Positions 11,870-23,000 of a stretch of 64,000 bases of DNA are shown piece after piece. A program made the position numbers and the translations under genes. Source of the DNA: Ornithodoros turicata. Lineage: Eukaryota > Arthropoda > Arachnida > Ixodida > Argasidae. Position 1 is the stretch's first letter, and every line of letters begins with the position of its first letter. Below the pieces are notes generated by a model. It was not told the origin of the DNA, ran no database searches, and saw only the letters and a list, made by a program, of their open reading frames with translations. Location of the stretch: assembly GCF_037126465.1 (NCBI RefSeq), contig NC_088201.1, forward strand, positions 137,172,052 to 137,236,051, written 5' to 3'.

Positions 11870-13567
11870 GCGTAATTCCAAATCCCTACCCAGTACAACG
11901 GATAGCGCTTTATCTAGACAAGGCGGGTAGCGCCTCACTGGTCAACCAACGTTGTTGTTTAGCGTTGTCTGGTCGTTATTTTCTGCTAGGTAGGTGAATG
12001 CAGTTTATGGAATCAGCAACTGCTACTGCAAGCAGTCGCAAGCAACTGCATAGTCTAATGATTCTTAGAATCAGTAGGATCATGTTGTAAACAAGAGTTG
12101 TGTGCCATTTGTGCGCAGTTCACACACAATCTTCGAGATTCAGGAATGCAACAACAATGCGATGAACTTTGTAGCTTTATAATGTATAAACGGCGCAATA
12201 CTTTTGTACCGCAGTTATGAGACGTATGTCTCGTTACATGGAAGGTGCTGTGTGACACGTATTCGCGAGTTACGTTGTCTCTTCTGATGCGAATGAACAG
12301 TTACACCAACGAGTTGGTAAGGAAGCTACTCTGGTTACATTTGTGCATCATTCTTATACGCAAATATATATTTTTCACTTTGAGAATAGGTTATTTATGG
12401 CATTTCAAACTTCACAACTTCCATACTAGTACATCTGTCATGCGTACTAAGAAAATAATGTATGTATGCACAGATATATACCTATTTATTTCAGAGAGTA
12501 TTTCAAAATAAATGCAGGCATAACAGTATATCTCTGTTATCACACGCAGTCAATTACTGGGATGGTACCTAATGGCCATTGCCATGGGATTTAGCATGAG
12601 GCACATTAAGGTCCACGTTTACACTGAGGTTGTGCAACGTTTTTGTTCCACGCTTGTGCATGCTTCTTTCTTTTTTTTTCTTTTTTTTTTGCGGACGGTC
12701 TGCTGCCACCCTGTTAGATCCCCTTGAAGATCCTACACGTCGTCTTGCAATTGAAGTTGGCTGAACCCGAATCTTAGCACGACGTCGAGTTGCACTGGTA
12801 TGTGCAGAGGCAACGGTCATTGCTACCCTCGTCGCCAGGCTCTCATTTTGGACCTTTTTAAGGCCTTTCAATATTTTCTCAAGGCACCTTCGATATGTAG
12901 CATTGCTCTCTCCTAGGTATTCTCTTCACTTCAGCCTGAAGCTCATGACATATTGTTGGAATTGTGTTGCTCTGAGAAGAAGATAAGCATATCACTATTG
13001 TAATAACAGCTGTCACTCGAATCTTTTCATGCTACCATAAGGCACAGTTTTGTTTTTCATGCTTTTCTATAAAACTTAACAACTTTGTTAAAGTTAACAG
13101 TTTAACTTGCTTCTAAGAAATATAAACTAAAAATGATATGTTTCAAACATAAATCTAGCGGATGATATTCAGTACTTGACCAGTGGTTGGATTTGATACA
13201 AGCAGCAGCTTGCAATTATGCATGCTGAAAGTCATATTACCTAGCTTGTGGTACAGCCATATATTGTTACCATATTTAATCACCAAGAGGTATAAGTTAG
13301 CAGCAATTAATTATATGAGATGTACTACATACGCATCGCTAACCCGTGGTAAGCATTCAGTCCTCATATGTAAAATGAAACCACGAAAAGCGCAGCCCTC
13401 CAAGTCGCCGCCACGGCCTACTATACCTATACGGCGTGTTGGTCGCCACTGGCAGTGAAGCGCGAATGGCGTCGCCGTTGCTATGGCAGCGTTGGTTGCC
13501 GGACTGATGAGGCGCTACCCGCCATCTCTAGATGAAGCGGTATCCGTTTTGGATTTGGAAATACGCC
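11870..13567. mobile_element. TIR element with 8-9 bp target duplication
   Basis: The left end GCGTAATTCCAAATCC and the right end GGATTTGGAAATACGCC are inverted copies. The similarity continues inward for about 90 bp and includes GGCGGGTAGCGCCTCA on both sides. The flanks carry ACCGCGCA(G) at 11862-11870 and 13568-13576, an 8-9 bp target duplication. That size fits Mutator, hAT or P groups. The interior carries a broken ORF on the minus strand. The boundary call is strong; the superfamily call is inference. Confidence 0.8.
12569..12905 (-). pseudogene. C-terminal tail of a transposase-like protein
   Basis: The frame reads LEKILKGLKKVQNESLATRV, then a basic tail containing IRVQPTSIARRRVGSSRG and a lysine-rich run, and ends HNLSVNVDLNVPHAKSHGNG plus H. 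The helix followed by a QPTSIARR basic tail, ending with a His/Asn/Lys pattern, resembles the C-terminal tail of a group of tick proteins that carry SWIM-type zinc fingers, which also occur in Mutator-like transposases. That resemblance is from memory. It lies inside the 11870-13567 element, so it is probably a remnant of that element's transposase. The poly-lysine run is from a simple T-tract at 12666-12690. Confidence 0.45.
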
Positions 13568-14480
13568 ACCGCGCAGGCCAGAGCGTCTGCTACCGCTTCA
13601 GAGACTCCAGGCATTCTCAGGCTGCGTGATGTCCGAAACGGAGGATTTGTAGGCTGTCAATGACACGATGTCGACTTTTTGGGATCGCTGATACCACGGG
13701 ATGAAAGGGTGTTGCAGTACGAACATAACTGTGTGATGTACAGCGATACCCCAGTGCTTCCCGACAGTGTGCAACCTGGCTGACCGTTTCCACCGCATAG
13801 TTGGTTCAGTGCCTAACAGGTGGCGCAACATTAGCGCCATCATTCTTGCTTTCTGCTACTGTGAGTTTTTACTAAGCAGCAGACTCTCGTTAGTTAAAAG
13901 ACTCGTGCAAATGTATGCTAAAAGATTTCAATATTTCGTGGCTTTGCATTGCAAGACAACTATGATCTGGAGTGACGCCTCTTTGGTTGGTTTGTTCATT
14001 AATTTTGCCCTACTAGAGGTTCTTAACGTGCACTGAAATCTCAACACGTATTTAACATCCCTCACGGAAAACACTCTTTAAGCAACTTGTACCCTGACAT
14101 CAAGTTGCTGGTGTCTTCGACAGTGATATGCTACAAGGGAAAATTATGTCATAGAGGCATAGTAGTGTTGTAACAAGGACAGCAGCCCTAACTGAAAAGT
14201 CCATTGTTGTATATTTGGAATAATTATGCAAATTAGTCACAAAGTACGTACTACTATGTTACAAAGTACCCTGGACGAGTTGTCCACCAAGCTGTATAAC
14301 CCACCCATGAAATCTGCGTCTATGTAGCTTCCAAGGCTGTATAATAAAAATGCTGTTCCTGATAAGATGAACACCCTGTATAGCAGGCCAAACAAACAAA
14401 CAAAAAATCAGTGGAAAGTAACTCTTCTGAAGCTGGAAAACACAAGCAGACAAACACAACACTAGCCTCAATGCCTTATA
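13568..14480. other. Unassigned DNA with SINE tail fragment
   Basis: Only one repeat was recognised. At about 14049-14115, TATTTAACATCCCTCACGGA and the following CAAGTTGCTGGTGTC match the tail of the minus-strand SINE at 51970-52180. No gene was seen in the remainder. Confidence 0.45.
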
Positions 14481-14489
14481 GAACATGAA

Positions 14490-15652
14490 CAGTTCAGATA
14501 TGGTAGGCATCGAAAGAGCCAGACAGTGATTCTGGAAAACCGAAAGAATCCTGACGCGTGCCAAATAAGCTTCATCGCAAGATATTCCAACGCACTTCCA
14601 AACATCAAAACTATTCTACAGAAGCAAGAGCCCCTCCTCCAAAGCAGTGACCGACTTAGCAATATATTCACCCATCCCATACAGGTGACCCCCCATACCG
14701 ACGCGCAAAAAACCTAGCAGACTCCTTGGTCAGTGCCAAAATCAGCAAAACGAGCACCCCTACACGGGAACACGACCCTGCAACCTCCCGCGCTGCAAAA
14801 CATGCAAGAACTTTCAACACGCTAACTCCATCAAAAGCACTGCCAGCAATTACACCCACCCCGTTAACCACGCATTCACATGCACAAGCTCCAATGTCAT
14901 ATACTGCATTGAATGCGGCGACTGCTCCATGCAATACATTGGTGAAACCGGCCAACAAATGAACAACCGCCTTACCGAACACAGAACCGACACGTCCAAC
15001 AAACTCCCCAAAGCAGTCACCAAACACTTTAACGTTCCTGGTCACAATTTTGACGACATTAAACTATATATTCTAGAAACCGGGTTTAGATCCACACGTG
15101 GCAGACGTGATAGGTAGTCTTATCTCATATACAAGTTCAACGCTCTTCACCCGTCCGGTATCAACAAATCGCAAGGCACCCTAGAAACACTTCACAAATA
15201 AAATATGATTTTCCCTTCTACCTCCATTATCATCTGTTATATTCTGCATAGCCACTGCTTTCTTTATTGCATGCCACAACTTTGTATTAAAAAAAGAAAA
15301 ACAAAAAAAAACCATTGCTTGTTCTGGAATTTTCCCCACGTAACCACTAACCTCCTTATCTTTCGCTATGCTTGCCAATTCTTGCCTGTTGTCGCGTTTC
15401 GTCCACGTGTTCGTCTGTAGCCACGTTTCGTCCACGGTCTGTAGCCTAGATCACTATACGTTCACATAATCCCCTCCACACTCTAACAAAGCAGCCATTC
15501 ACTCCGGCCGTAGAAACCCGTACGGACCCTTTCTTCCCTCCGGGCGGTTGACCCACAATTCGCATGAACTTTTAAACACGTCACACCTAACCCTTTAAAT
15601 GTTATCCCAATGATCAGGACGGTGCCCAGAAGAAGAACAGTCTCTGTTCGAA
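14490..15652 (+). mobile_element. Penelope-like element, 3' part
   Basis: Penelope-like elements are retroelements with a telomerase-related reverse transcriptase and usually a C-terminal GIY-YIG endonuclease. Here only the C-terminal part survives: a linker with RLSNIFTHPIQVTP, then the GIY-YIG domain, then about 450 bp of 3' non-coding DNA ending AGAAGAACAGTCTCTGTTCG near 15650. The last motif recurs at 8274. No RT core was recognised upstream of 14490, so the copy is 5'-truncated. Confidence 0.85.
14764..15193 (+). pseudogene. GIY-YIG endonuclease domain of Penelope-like element
   Basis: The reading begins YTGTRPCNLPRCKTCKN, the Cys-rich lead-in typical of Penelope-like elements. It continues with VIYCIECGDCSMQYIGET near 14897-14950 (the GIY-YIG core, here in a V-I-Y / Y-I-G form), followed by the catalytic-arginine helix NNRLTEHRTDTSNKL and HFNVPGHNFDDIKLYILE. 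A stop in GRRDR*SYLIYKFNALHP near 15114 breaks the frame. The Tyr and Arg positions of the nuclease are present. The role in the family is nicking of the target. Confidence 0.87.
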
Positions 15653-15938
15653 ATATCGGCGGCTTCTGTCCTGAGGCAACTCCCTTCCTACATCTCTACC
15701 GGTTCGCTGGATTTCTACCCATCTACGTGATTTGAACCAATATTCGGGGAACCATGTACCTCTTGATTGGGAGCGAAGACGTGCGTGGTTCAGATACTGC
15801 CGCTGTGTCGCTTTTTTGACGACTGCCATACTTAAAAGAAAAATTGACATTTGCTTCAGTTAACCAAGTGTTTGAATTACTAGTTTGTATTAACGAGAGT
15901 CTGCTGCAACTTACTAGTTGACTGCACCTGCTTTAAGG

Positions 15939-16661
15939 TTACATTACTGTGTGGCAACAGCACGAACGTGTTGAACTAGCTGTTTGAGAGGCAAAGTTTC
16001 TGGCGTTGCACCTTTGGCAGTATCTTTCCCTATACTCTGCTTTCCATTCATCTTTTTTTTTCAAGATGTCATTGAGAAGGGTTGTGTTACGCCGCAGTCT
16101 CTGTACTTGTGAGGCACCTGAGGCTGTCTCTGGTTGTGCTGTGTTGGGGTCCGGCGTGAACAGCTGGTGTTCCACATCACCCCAAGCAGCACAATGTACT
16201 GAAAGTCGAGTGCAATAGGGGTGGTCGGTATGTGTCTTATCAGAGTACTTCAGTTTCAAGTGCCTGTTCAAGGCCTTCCATCTACCCGTCCACCCCTATT
16301 GCACTCGACTTTCAGTACTTTGTGCTGCTTGGGACTGCTTTGGGCTGGCTCTTCTTCTGTTTCACCTTCTGGTTGTGCTGTCTCTGGTCTACCTGACGCC
16401 ACCACGGGGGCTGTGTATGCTGAAGTATTTCGCAGAATATCGTCCATGGCTTGGACATCCACTCCTTTCGTCCTCGCCCTCCGGTTGGATTTGTGTTTTG
16501 TGTAGGTTCGTTTTCGACCTTTTAATTTTTCTTCCATCTCTTCTGCTGACTTTGTAATGCCATGCTGCTTGAACACACCAGCCAACTATCTCCAAACATG
16601 TTCCTTCTTCTGACGTCGTCATTAAAATAGTCTTTAAATTTTCCATAAAGTGAGATTAGGA
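15939..16661 (-). pseudogene. Myb/SANT-like DNA-binding protein pseudogene
   Basis: Read on the minus strand from 16661: KFKDYFNDDVRRRNMFGDSW, then in another frame HGITKSAEEMEEKLKGRKRT and YTKHKSNRR, then VDVQAMDDILRNTSAYTAPV. This is the Myb_DNA-bind_4/MADF-like pattern (aromatic helix, HGI turn, E-K-x-K-x-LKRTY helix, final DDIL). The C-terminus has VQRLRRNTTLLNDILKKKDE, the helix that follows in these proteins. Such proteins are the second gene of many PIF/Harbinger transposons and also occur as free domesticated genes. Frame changes and an inserted inverted duplication show it is broken. Confidence 0.65.
16181..16333. repeat. 44-bp inverted duplication inside the Myb-like pseudogene
   Basis: 16181-16224 and 16290-16333 are inverted copies, with one mismatch by eye (CACAATGTACTG against the complement of CAGTACTTTGTG), separated by 65 bp. 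The right copy, read on the minus strand, supplies the coding segment PKQHKVLKVECNRGG, so the left copy is the extra, inverted one. Confidence 0.85.
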
Positions 16662-16907
16662 GAAGAGTGCTTCGAGTTGTTCATCCTGGGTCTCCATCAC
16701 CAGATACATGCTCTATGTGACCAATTAAACTTGTTATCCAAAGCTTCTTCCATACAGCAATGAATCCACTCACCATGCTTAGAGTTAGCTTCTTGTTCAC
16801 TGTGTGCTGTAAAGTAAATGTTACTTCTTTAAATGTGTCAGACCACGACTGAGCTTATTTCAATAAGGCACGTGTACCATCCGTGCGCTAACTGCAACAG
16901 AAATGTA

Positions 16908-17317
16908 CGAGGGGTTCTCAAGTCAAACCGGGACACTTCATTTTTCGCAAAAGTAAAATGAACTTACAGGCGATAAATTCGTTTTATTTTTCAACGTAAT
17001 CTCCAGCTGCACTAATGTACTTGTCCCAGCGTTTCACGAGGGCTTGGATGCCAGTACCGTAGAAATCCTTACCGGCGCGTAGCGGCCATGATCGGACCGC
17101 ATTCTGGACCTCGTCGTCGCAGCTGAAGTGGCGGCCCCAACGACTGCCTTCAGTGGCCTGAAAAGATGGAAATCGCTGTGGGCGAGGTCTGGACTGTAAG
17201 GGGGATGTGGCAGCGACTCCTAGCCAAGTTCCTGTAAGCTGCGTGTCGTGAGATGCGCGGTATGCGGGCGCGCATTGTCCTGTAGCAGGAGGACTACTTT
17301 GGTGATGAGGCCTGGCC
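16908..17317 (-). mobile_element. Mariner element, C-terminal half (split copy)
   Basis: The outer end has a TA (16906-16907) followed by the mariner TIR GAGGGGTTCTCAAGTCAAAC. On the minus strand the transposase reads RPGLITKVVLLLQDNARPHT (second catalytic Asp), PHPPYSPDLAHSDFHLF (third Asp of the D,D34D triad) and finally KRWDKYISAAGDYVEK and a stop. Trp is replaced by a stop in the QELG*ESL segment. The first half of the same gene lies at 48467-49313, and the two halves meet at the same Arg-Pro-Gly codons. Confidence 0.93.
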
Positions 17318-17876
17318 GCGACATTCCGTAACGTAGGCTAGTTTACGCACAGGAGAATGCGCGGACGCCTATTGGTTGGCACCGCGGCAGCATGAAAACC
17401 TGCGGCGGCCAGAAACGGATGGAGAGTTGCCATCACCCCGTCGCGGTCAGCAATGCTGCCAGCACTTGTTTACACACTGCAATAGGAACTGAAGTATTGA
17501 GAAGGGAAGGTGCAAGGAGCAAAGAAAACGAGAAATGAATAGTGAAAAGTGTGATCTCCTAGTACAGTGTTGCAATTGTGGAAGTTTTGTGGTCAGCCCT
17601 CGTTCCGTGCGGCGTTCCATGTTGTTTGGCGTGGGTTTGACATAGGCCGTTGCACAAGTACGGTGGACAAATTCAGTATTGCTTGGCTGTACCTAAGTGT
17701 AAATAAACTCGACGTCCGCTCAAAACTCATGAAGTACAAGCCTCAAATTCGTTTTGTTTTCTTAATTGCCCTTCTCGCTTGTGGCTACCGTTATCAGTGC
17801 AGGTAGTACAACCACATTTCAGCTGTGTTCCATGCATTTGGTGAGACAATTTAAGTGTTCTGTTATTCTTGAGTCT
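17318..17876 (+). repeat. Left terminal inverted repeat of 31-kb element
   Basis: Inverted relative to 47835-48466. Shared blocks include GTAACGTAGGCTAGTTTAC, GGTGCAAGGAGCAAAGAAA, CCTTCGTTCCGTG-like and TTTTCTTAATTGC, and the last shared block is around TATTCTTG near 17870. By eye the arms are roughly three-quarters identical, which makes this an old element compared with the palindrome inside it. A short ORF here (17567-17806) is not conserved in frame in the other arm. Confidence 0.85.
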
Positions 17877-17941
17877 TTAGGAAAGGAAAGGAAAAACGTC
17901 TGAAAGGATCTTGTCGCGTAATGAGTATCTGCAAGAACCTA

Positions 17942-19334
17942 CCCAGCAAACCACTAATATCCCATGGATGTCCAGAATAGGTCGCGAACGTCTCGAATGT
18001 CGCAATGTTGTCCGCACGTCCAGTGGACATCCATGACATGATCCCAAACACGTTGCAGACGTTCCAAAATTTCAACATCCTATGAACATCCCTGGGACAT
18101 CCCGGACTGTTTTAATCATGAATAAGAATTGTTTATTTTGCATTACGAATCGTGAATTTCTTCCTTGATCCTATAGTGTTATGCGTCAGTACATGTGCAG
18201 CAGTGGTGATAGATATTTCTGGACTTGGTCGAGAAAAGGAATGTGGCATCACACACTCTTCTGAGAATCGCCGATATATTCCTGATATTTTTTTCAGACC
18301 AACTCTCTGATCGTTTTGTACACAACATGACTGAAGATGGCCTCCGTAGTCCATTCTTCGTTCGTAAAAGTCCCATTTGCACTTAACCACTAAAACCTTC
18401 GGTTCATTCGGGTTTGCTTGAAGACGTCGATAGTGCCATATGCGTCGATTACGTGATCGCAAAATGTGTTGGTAGGTTTATTACATACGAGTACACAAAA
18501 AATCATCAGTTTCCACCTGTTACCTAACGCTTTATTAGGCAAGGGGGCGCAAGCTACCGCCACCACAATCCACTGCCACTCATGCTGCCACTCTACCGCT
18601 TTGGAGCGGGATGTACGATGTGTATATATTGGTGCTCGTTGTTGTGCTTCTCAAGAATCCATTTCCGTTTGTGCCAAACAAGAATGAATCCTGCAGCAAA
18701 CAATGTAAATGTTCCTCTCCACAGTTGTGTGTAAAACAAACTAGGAATTGTGTGTGAGCTATGCAGATGAATTGTAATCCGAAACTTTAGGCCTAACGAA
18801 CGTCCCCGCAATCCTGCTTCCATATTTTCAAAATCTTACGTGAAGTGTGTTATTAGTTCTGTTATAGTTACGCTTTATTGCAACAAAAGTGGACGGGAAC
18901 GGGAAGTGAATCGGGAATAGGGCAATTCTCGTTCCGAGCGGGCAGTGAGAAGCTGAGCGTGACAGGATTTTGAGTTTCTGCACCCGTAACTACGTTAAAA
19001 AATGTTATACGATACACTGCAAAAAATTATGTGTGTGGTACAATAAAAGATATGTTACAGCATATTCTTGTTTCATTTTGGGTGAATGTCAGCATAAACC
19101 ACTATAAATATTCCAAACGACAACAAGCATGCAAACGGGAATATCCTCTGAACGTCCGAATATCCCGTCGCGATATTTATAGGACGTTCTTGAAACGTAC
19201 AAAAGCGGGTCTTTTGCTAGTCCTATGGATGTACAAAGGACTTCTACGGGCTCTCTGGGCAAATCCCTGGGATATCCGAACGTCCACGCCGGGATGTTAC
19301 TGGGATATCGCTGGGATATCTGTGGTTTGCTGGG
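17942..19334. mobile_element. 1.4-kb TIR element with TA duplication
   Basis: The ends CCCAGCAAACCACTAATATC and the inverse GATATCTGTGGTTTGCTGGG face each other, and both are flanked by TA (17940-17941 and 19335-19336). Just inside each end is a cluster of short motifs: GGATGTCC/GGACATCC on the left (17965-18115), and GGGATATC, GAACGTCC on the right (19140-19320). No transposase was recognised, though a frame at 18133-18462 on the minus strand (HYRRLQANPNEPKVLVVKCK) has an exon-like look. The TA duplication fits a Tc1/mariner-like or Sola-type mechanism. Confidence 0.75.
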
Positions 19335-19823
19335 TACATTCATAAAAGATACGACAGTGTCAGGCAGTGGTGTTTTTTACTTTCAAGAAGACAAAAGCAG
19401 TGTCAAATAAGATCACATGTACAAATGTGTGACACAAATGACTATTCAAACATATCATTCTGCAATCATTCTACCAGTGCATGCTCTTACGTTACGTCTT
19501 GAAGTCGTGTTAATGACACATTTCCCAAATGATCCACTTACCGTTCTTTAAAGGGACTATGAAACGATTTTTTTCTTCATTTCGTTCGAAAGAAGACATT
19601 TTTCTGAGTCTAGAACCGAAATTTTACTTTCGTCGCGCGAGCGGATTTCTCGGGAGCGAATTTAAACGGAGCGGCGAAGGGAGGACACCTGGCGCCGCGC
19701 CGTGACGAGCTGCCGAGTGGAGACACAACGGGTAACTTGACGCGACCACGGCCGGCTCAGCAACACGTCATCGTGACGTGTTGCCGAGCCGAGGAATCCC
19801 GCCAGGAGCATGCGAGTAGTAAT

Positions 19824-20000
19824 GTATCAGCTCAACTGGCCCACAACTCACATCTTCGTCTGGACGCCATTAATTAGCAATTAGAGCAATTTGGGACCCC
19901 CCACAGTAATTAGGACCCACCAGGGAGTCATTACACTAATTGGGGATCATCTAAGACACGTCCAGACCACTGTGTGAGTTGTGGGCTAGTTGAGCTGATA
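19824..20000. repeat. Subterminal hairpin at the palindrome ends
   Basis: TATCAGCTCAACTGGCCCAC plus AACTCACA at 19824 pairs with TGTGAGTTGTGGGCTAGTTG plus AGCTGATA ending near 20000. Inside is an A/T-rich segment with repeated AATTAG-type words. The mirror copy is at about 33738-33914, so each end of the 14-kb element can form its own ~180-bp hairpin. Confidence 0.8.
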
Positions 20001-23000
20001 AAAAATAAAAAATAGGTAGAAAATAAAATGAAAAGATAAAGATAGAGTGGAGAGAAGGAATTTAGTTGAAGATCAACGACGTCATCTTGAAGAAAGCGGC
20101 CCGGAACGGCCGCTGACCGTCGCTCTGCGACGGAGCACAGAGGCAGGTTGCAAAGCATCGCAGCACCAGTTCCGCACATCCTGTGACGTCAGCTGTGACG
20201 TCATCATAGCATGTCTGGGCAAGTTAGGACAGCTCTGGACATGCAAGGAGAAAAACACTCGTAATACAGAGGCTGGGAAAGCAAGAGTATGCAAACCATC
20301 AATAGCTAACAAGAAAAAACAATTAGTTACACAACAAATGAGCCCACCAGAACAGGAGCGCAGAACCATGCGACTGCTCCATCCGAGAGGCAGGCAGAAA
20401 CTGACTCGTAATGGTTTTTGTCCTGCATAAACCCCGCAGCTGCACCCCCTAGCGGTTACTTCCTCAACTAATCTCACAACAAAAGTATTAAGAATCACGC
20501 CAGCGCTACTCCCGGTCCCAAGGCAGAAGATGATAGAAAATGGCGGGAATGCCCGGACAACAGCAACCAGCACCCGACGTGCACGGGCACGAAAATCGCA
20601 AACAAAGCGGGAACAAAGTTGGCGAAATCATTAGTTACACAACAAATCACCTCACCACAGTAGGAGCGCAGACCGATGCGACTGCTCTCAGCGACAGCCA
20701 GGGATCAAGTGACGACGGAGCGAACGACCGCACGTCTTCTCCCAACGAGAGCCAGAGGTGGACTGACGTAAGCGCCACTCTACGGGTGCTACGCATGGGC
20801 GCGCTCGTAGCGCCCTCTGCGCGCTCCTACCGCCACCTGCGAGAGGCTAAGAGAGAAGAGCATTCCTGCGCCCCCTGCTGGCCGTTCTCATTGGTCGTGA
20901 GGCTAAGTGAGAAGAGCATTCCTGCGCCCCCTGCTGGCAGTTCTCATTGGTCCAGACATCATCCTATTGTCTCAGGGCTACACTGTTTTTTTTCCACTAA
21001 TGCTCCTTTGGTAAATCTGCAGTGAAGCCACGGTATGACGTCATCATGCACCTGCGTGGCTCAAGGACGCGTGCGCTCTAGACAGGGGACCTATTATTTA
21101 TTGAATCACTATCCCAAGATTATTTCCTTTATTCTTCTATAACGATTGCATAGGAAACTATTGCAGAAGAGCACCATGCATGAAAACTGATCGTAGGAAT
21201 TCCAAAGTCTTACTAAATGAGACTTGCAAAAGAACAAAACATCCTAACATGTAACTCCATCAATGGCTAATAAGAGGACTAGGCACTCAACAAATCAACG
21301 CGCGCAGAACTCGGGGCAGCACTATCGTCAAGACGACAATGTTCCTTGTCAAAAAAGAAAAAAATACTAAGCGTCAACAAAGGAAAGCATGCATATCGGG
21401 GCATATCAGGACACGTCAGGACAAATCGTACGACTGCTGGGCAACAGAGGAAAACAAACACTTGAACAGAGTGAAAAAGGCACTCACCATCATTTTTCCC
21501 GTTCACAGCATTCCCTCATTGTAAATCCGCTCGTCACAAAATCCACCTGCATCGTCGAACACCATTCACCAGTGACGAACCACACATCCGCACCCCATCA
21601 GAGGCAGACAGAACCCACCCGAAGCTACGCTCTTCCACTGACGGCCAACGCCAGGAGCAGAATTTGCGTGTCGAGACCCGTCAGTGTCCAAGAGAGAAGT
21701 GAATCCTTGCGCCCCCTGCAGGCCGTTCTCATTGGTCGTAACGTCATCCTATTGTCTCAGGGCTACACAGTTTTTTTCCACTAATGCTCCTCTAGACAAG
21801 GTCAACCTGAAACAATAGTCTCTCGGTATGCGGTCATCATGCAGGTGCGTAGCTCAAGGACGCGTACGCTCTAGACAGGGCACCTGTTATTTATTGAATC
21901 ACTATCCCTAGATTATTTCCTTTATTCTACTATAATGATTGCGTAGGGAACTATTGCAGAAAAACACCATAGACAAGAGGAGATTGTAGCATTTCATTCC
22001 CAAAGTCTTACTGTACAGGAAAAAAAAAAATGGTTCAGCAAGACATAAAGTCACACACCTGTCCCCCTCGCGGTTACTCTCTGAACTAAATGAATCGCAA
22101 AATTATTAAGAATAGCTCTACTCCCATTCAAGGCAGCACTATCGTCAAGAATATGCCTTGGACAAAAAGAAAAAAACTACATGCAGAAGGAAAGCATGTC
22201 AGAACAAGCCCAGGCATGTCAGCACATGTTTGTCAGACAAGGGGGGGAAAAGCGAAAAGAAACAAAGAAGGAAACCAGCATCAAACTATTTCTAAGCACA
22301 CGCACTCCTCTTATTCAAAAACAGTGCTCATCATAAATCTGTCCAGGGGAATACACACCATTTTGCTACACTTTTTTCAGTAACAGTCAATGCATTGCTA
22401 CAGACTGCGTGACGTCATCACACCCTGTCTGAAGAGGAAGACACCGGCAAAGACTCCTATTATTTATTGAATCGCAAGATTATTTCCTTTGTCCTACTCT
22501 TAATGACATTGATTCTCTCATTAAAATTCAACAAAAAAGCACCCCGCATATTAACGATTTTCACCCCAAAGGCTCATCATGGTCATTAGAATTACAGTAA
22601 ACTGCCACTGCTCTTTTAAAATAATAAGTGAGACCACTCAACATCACCTCCAGGCTTATGTAATACATGACCCTTTCTATGCTCATACATTCGTTGTCTG
22701 AGGCTACACCTGCGAGCAAAAAAAGGCGCGGAAGCCGGGTGGGCAAAGTTCCATTCGCGCATTGCGAGCATAAAGGCGGGAAAGCCTGGGAGCAAAGTTC
22801 TATTCGCGCATTCCAAAGCACAAGACAGAACGCCTTTACGGGAACACGATAGCATTCCTATGCTATATTAATGATTATTGCATTGAAGTTTAGAAAAACT
22901 ACAACTAAACTATAATTTTAGGAGCCCATTAAAATTCTACTTTCTATGAAAACTATAATTGCCCTATTACTTGGATCGCTACTAATGAAGCGCTCCAATT

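Noticed and set aside
20082..20573. Open frames of 127-163 aa in the palindrome arms as genes
   Set aside because: They overlap on both strands, appear in both arms only because the arms are identical, and contain no recognisable domain.
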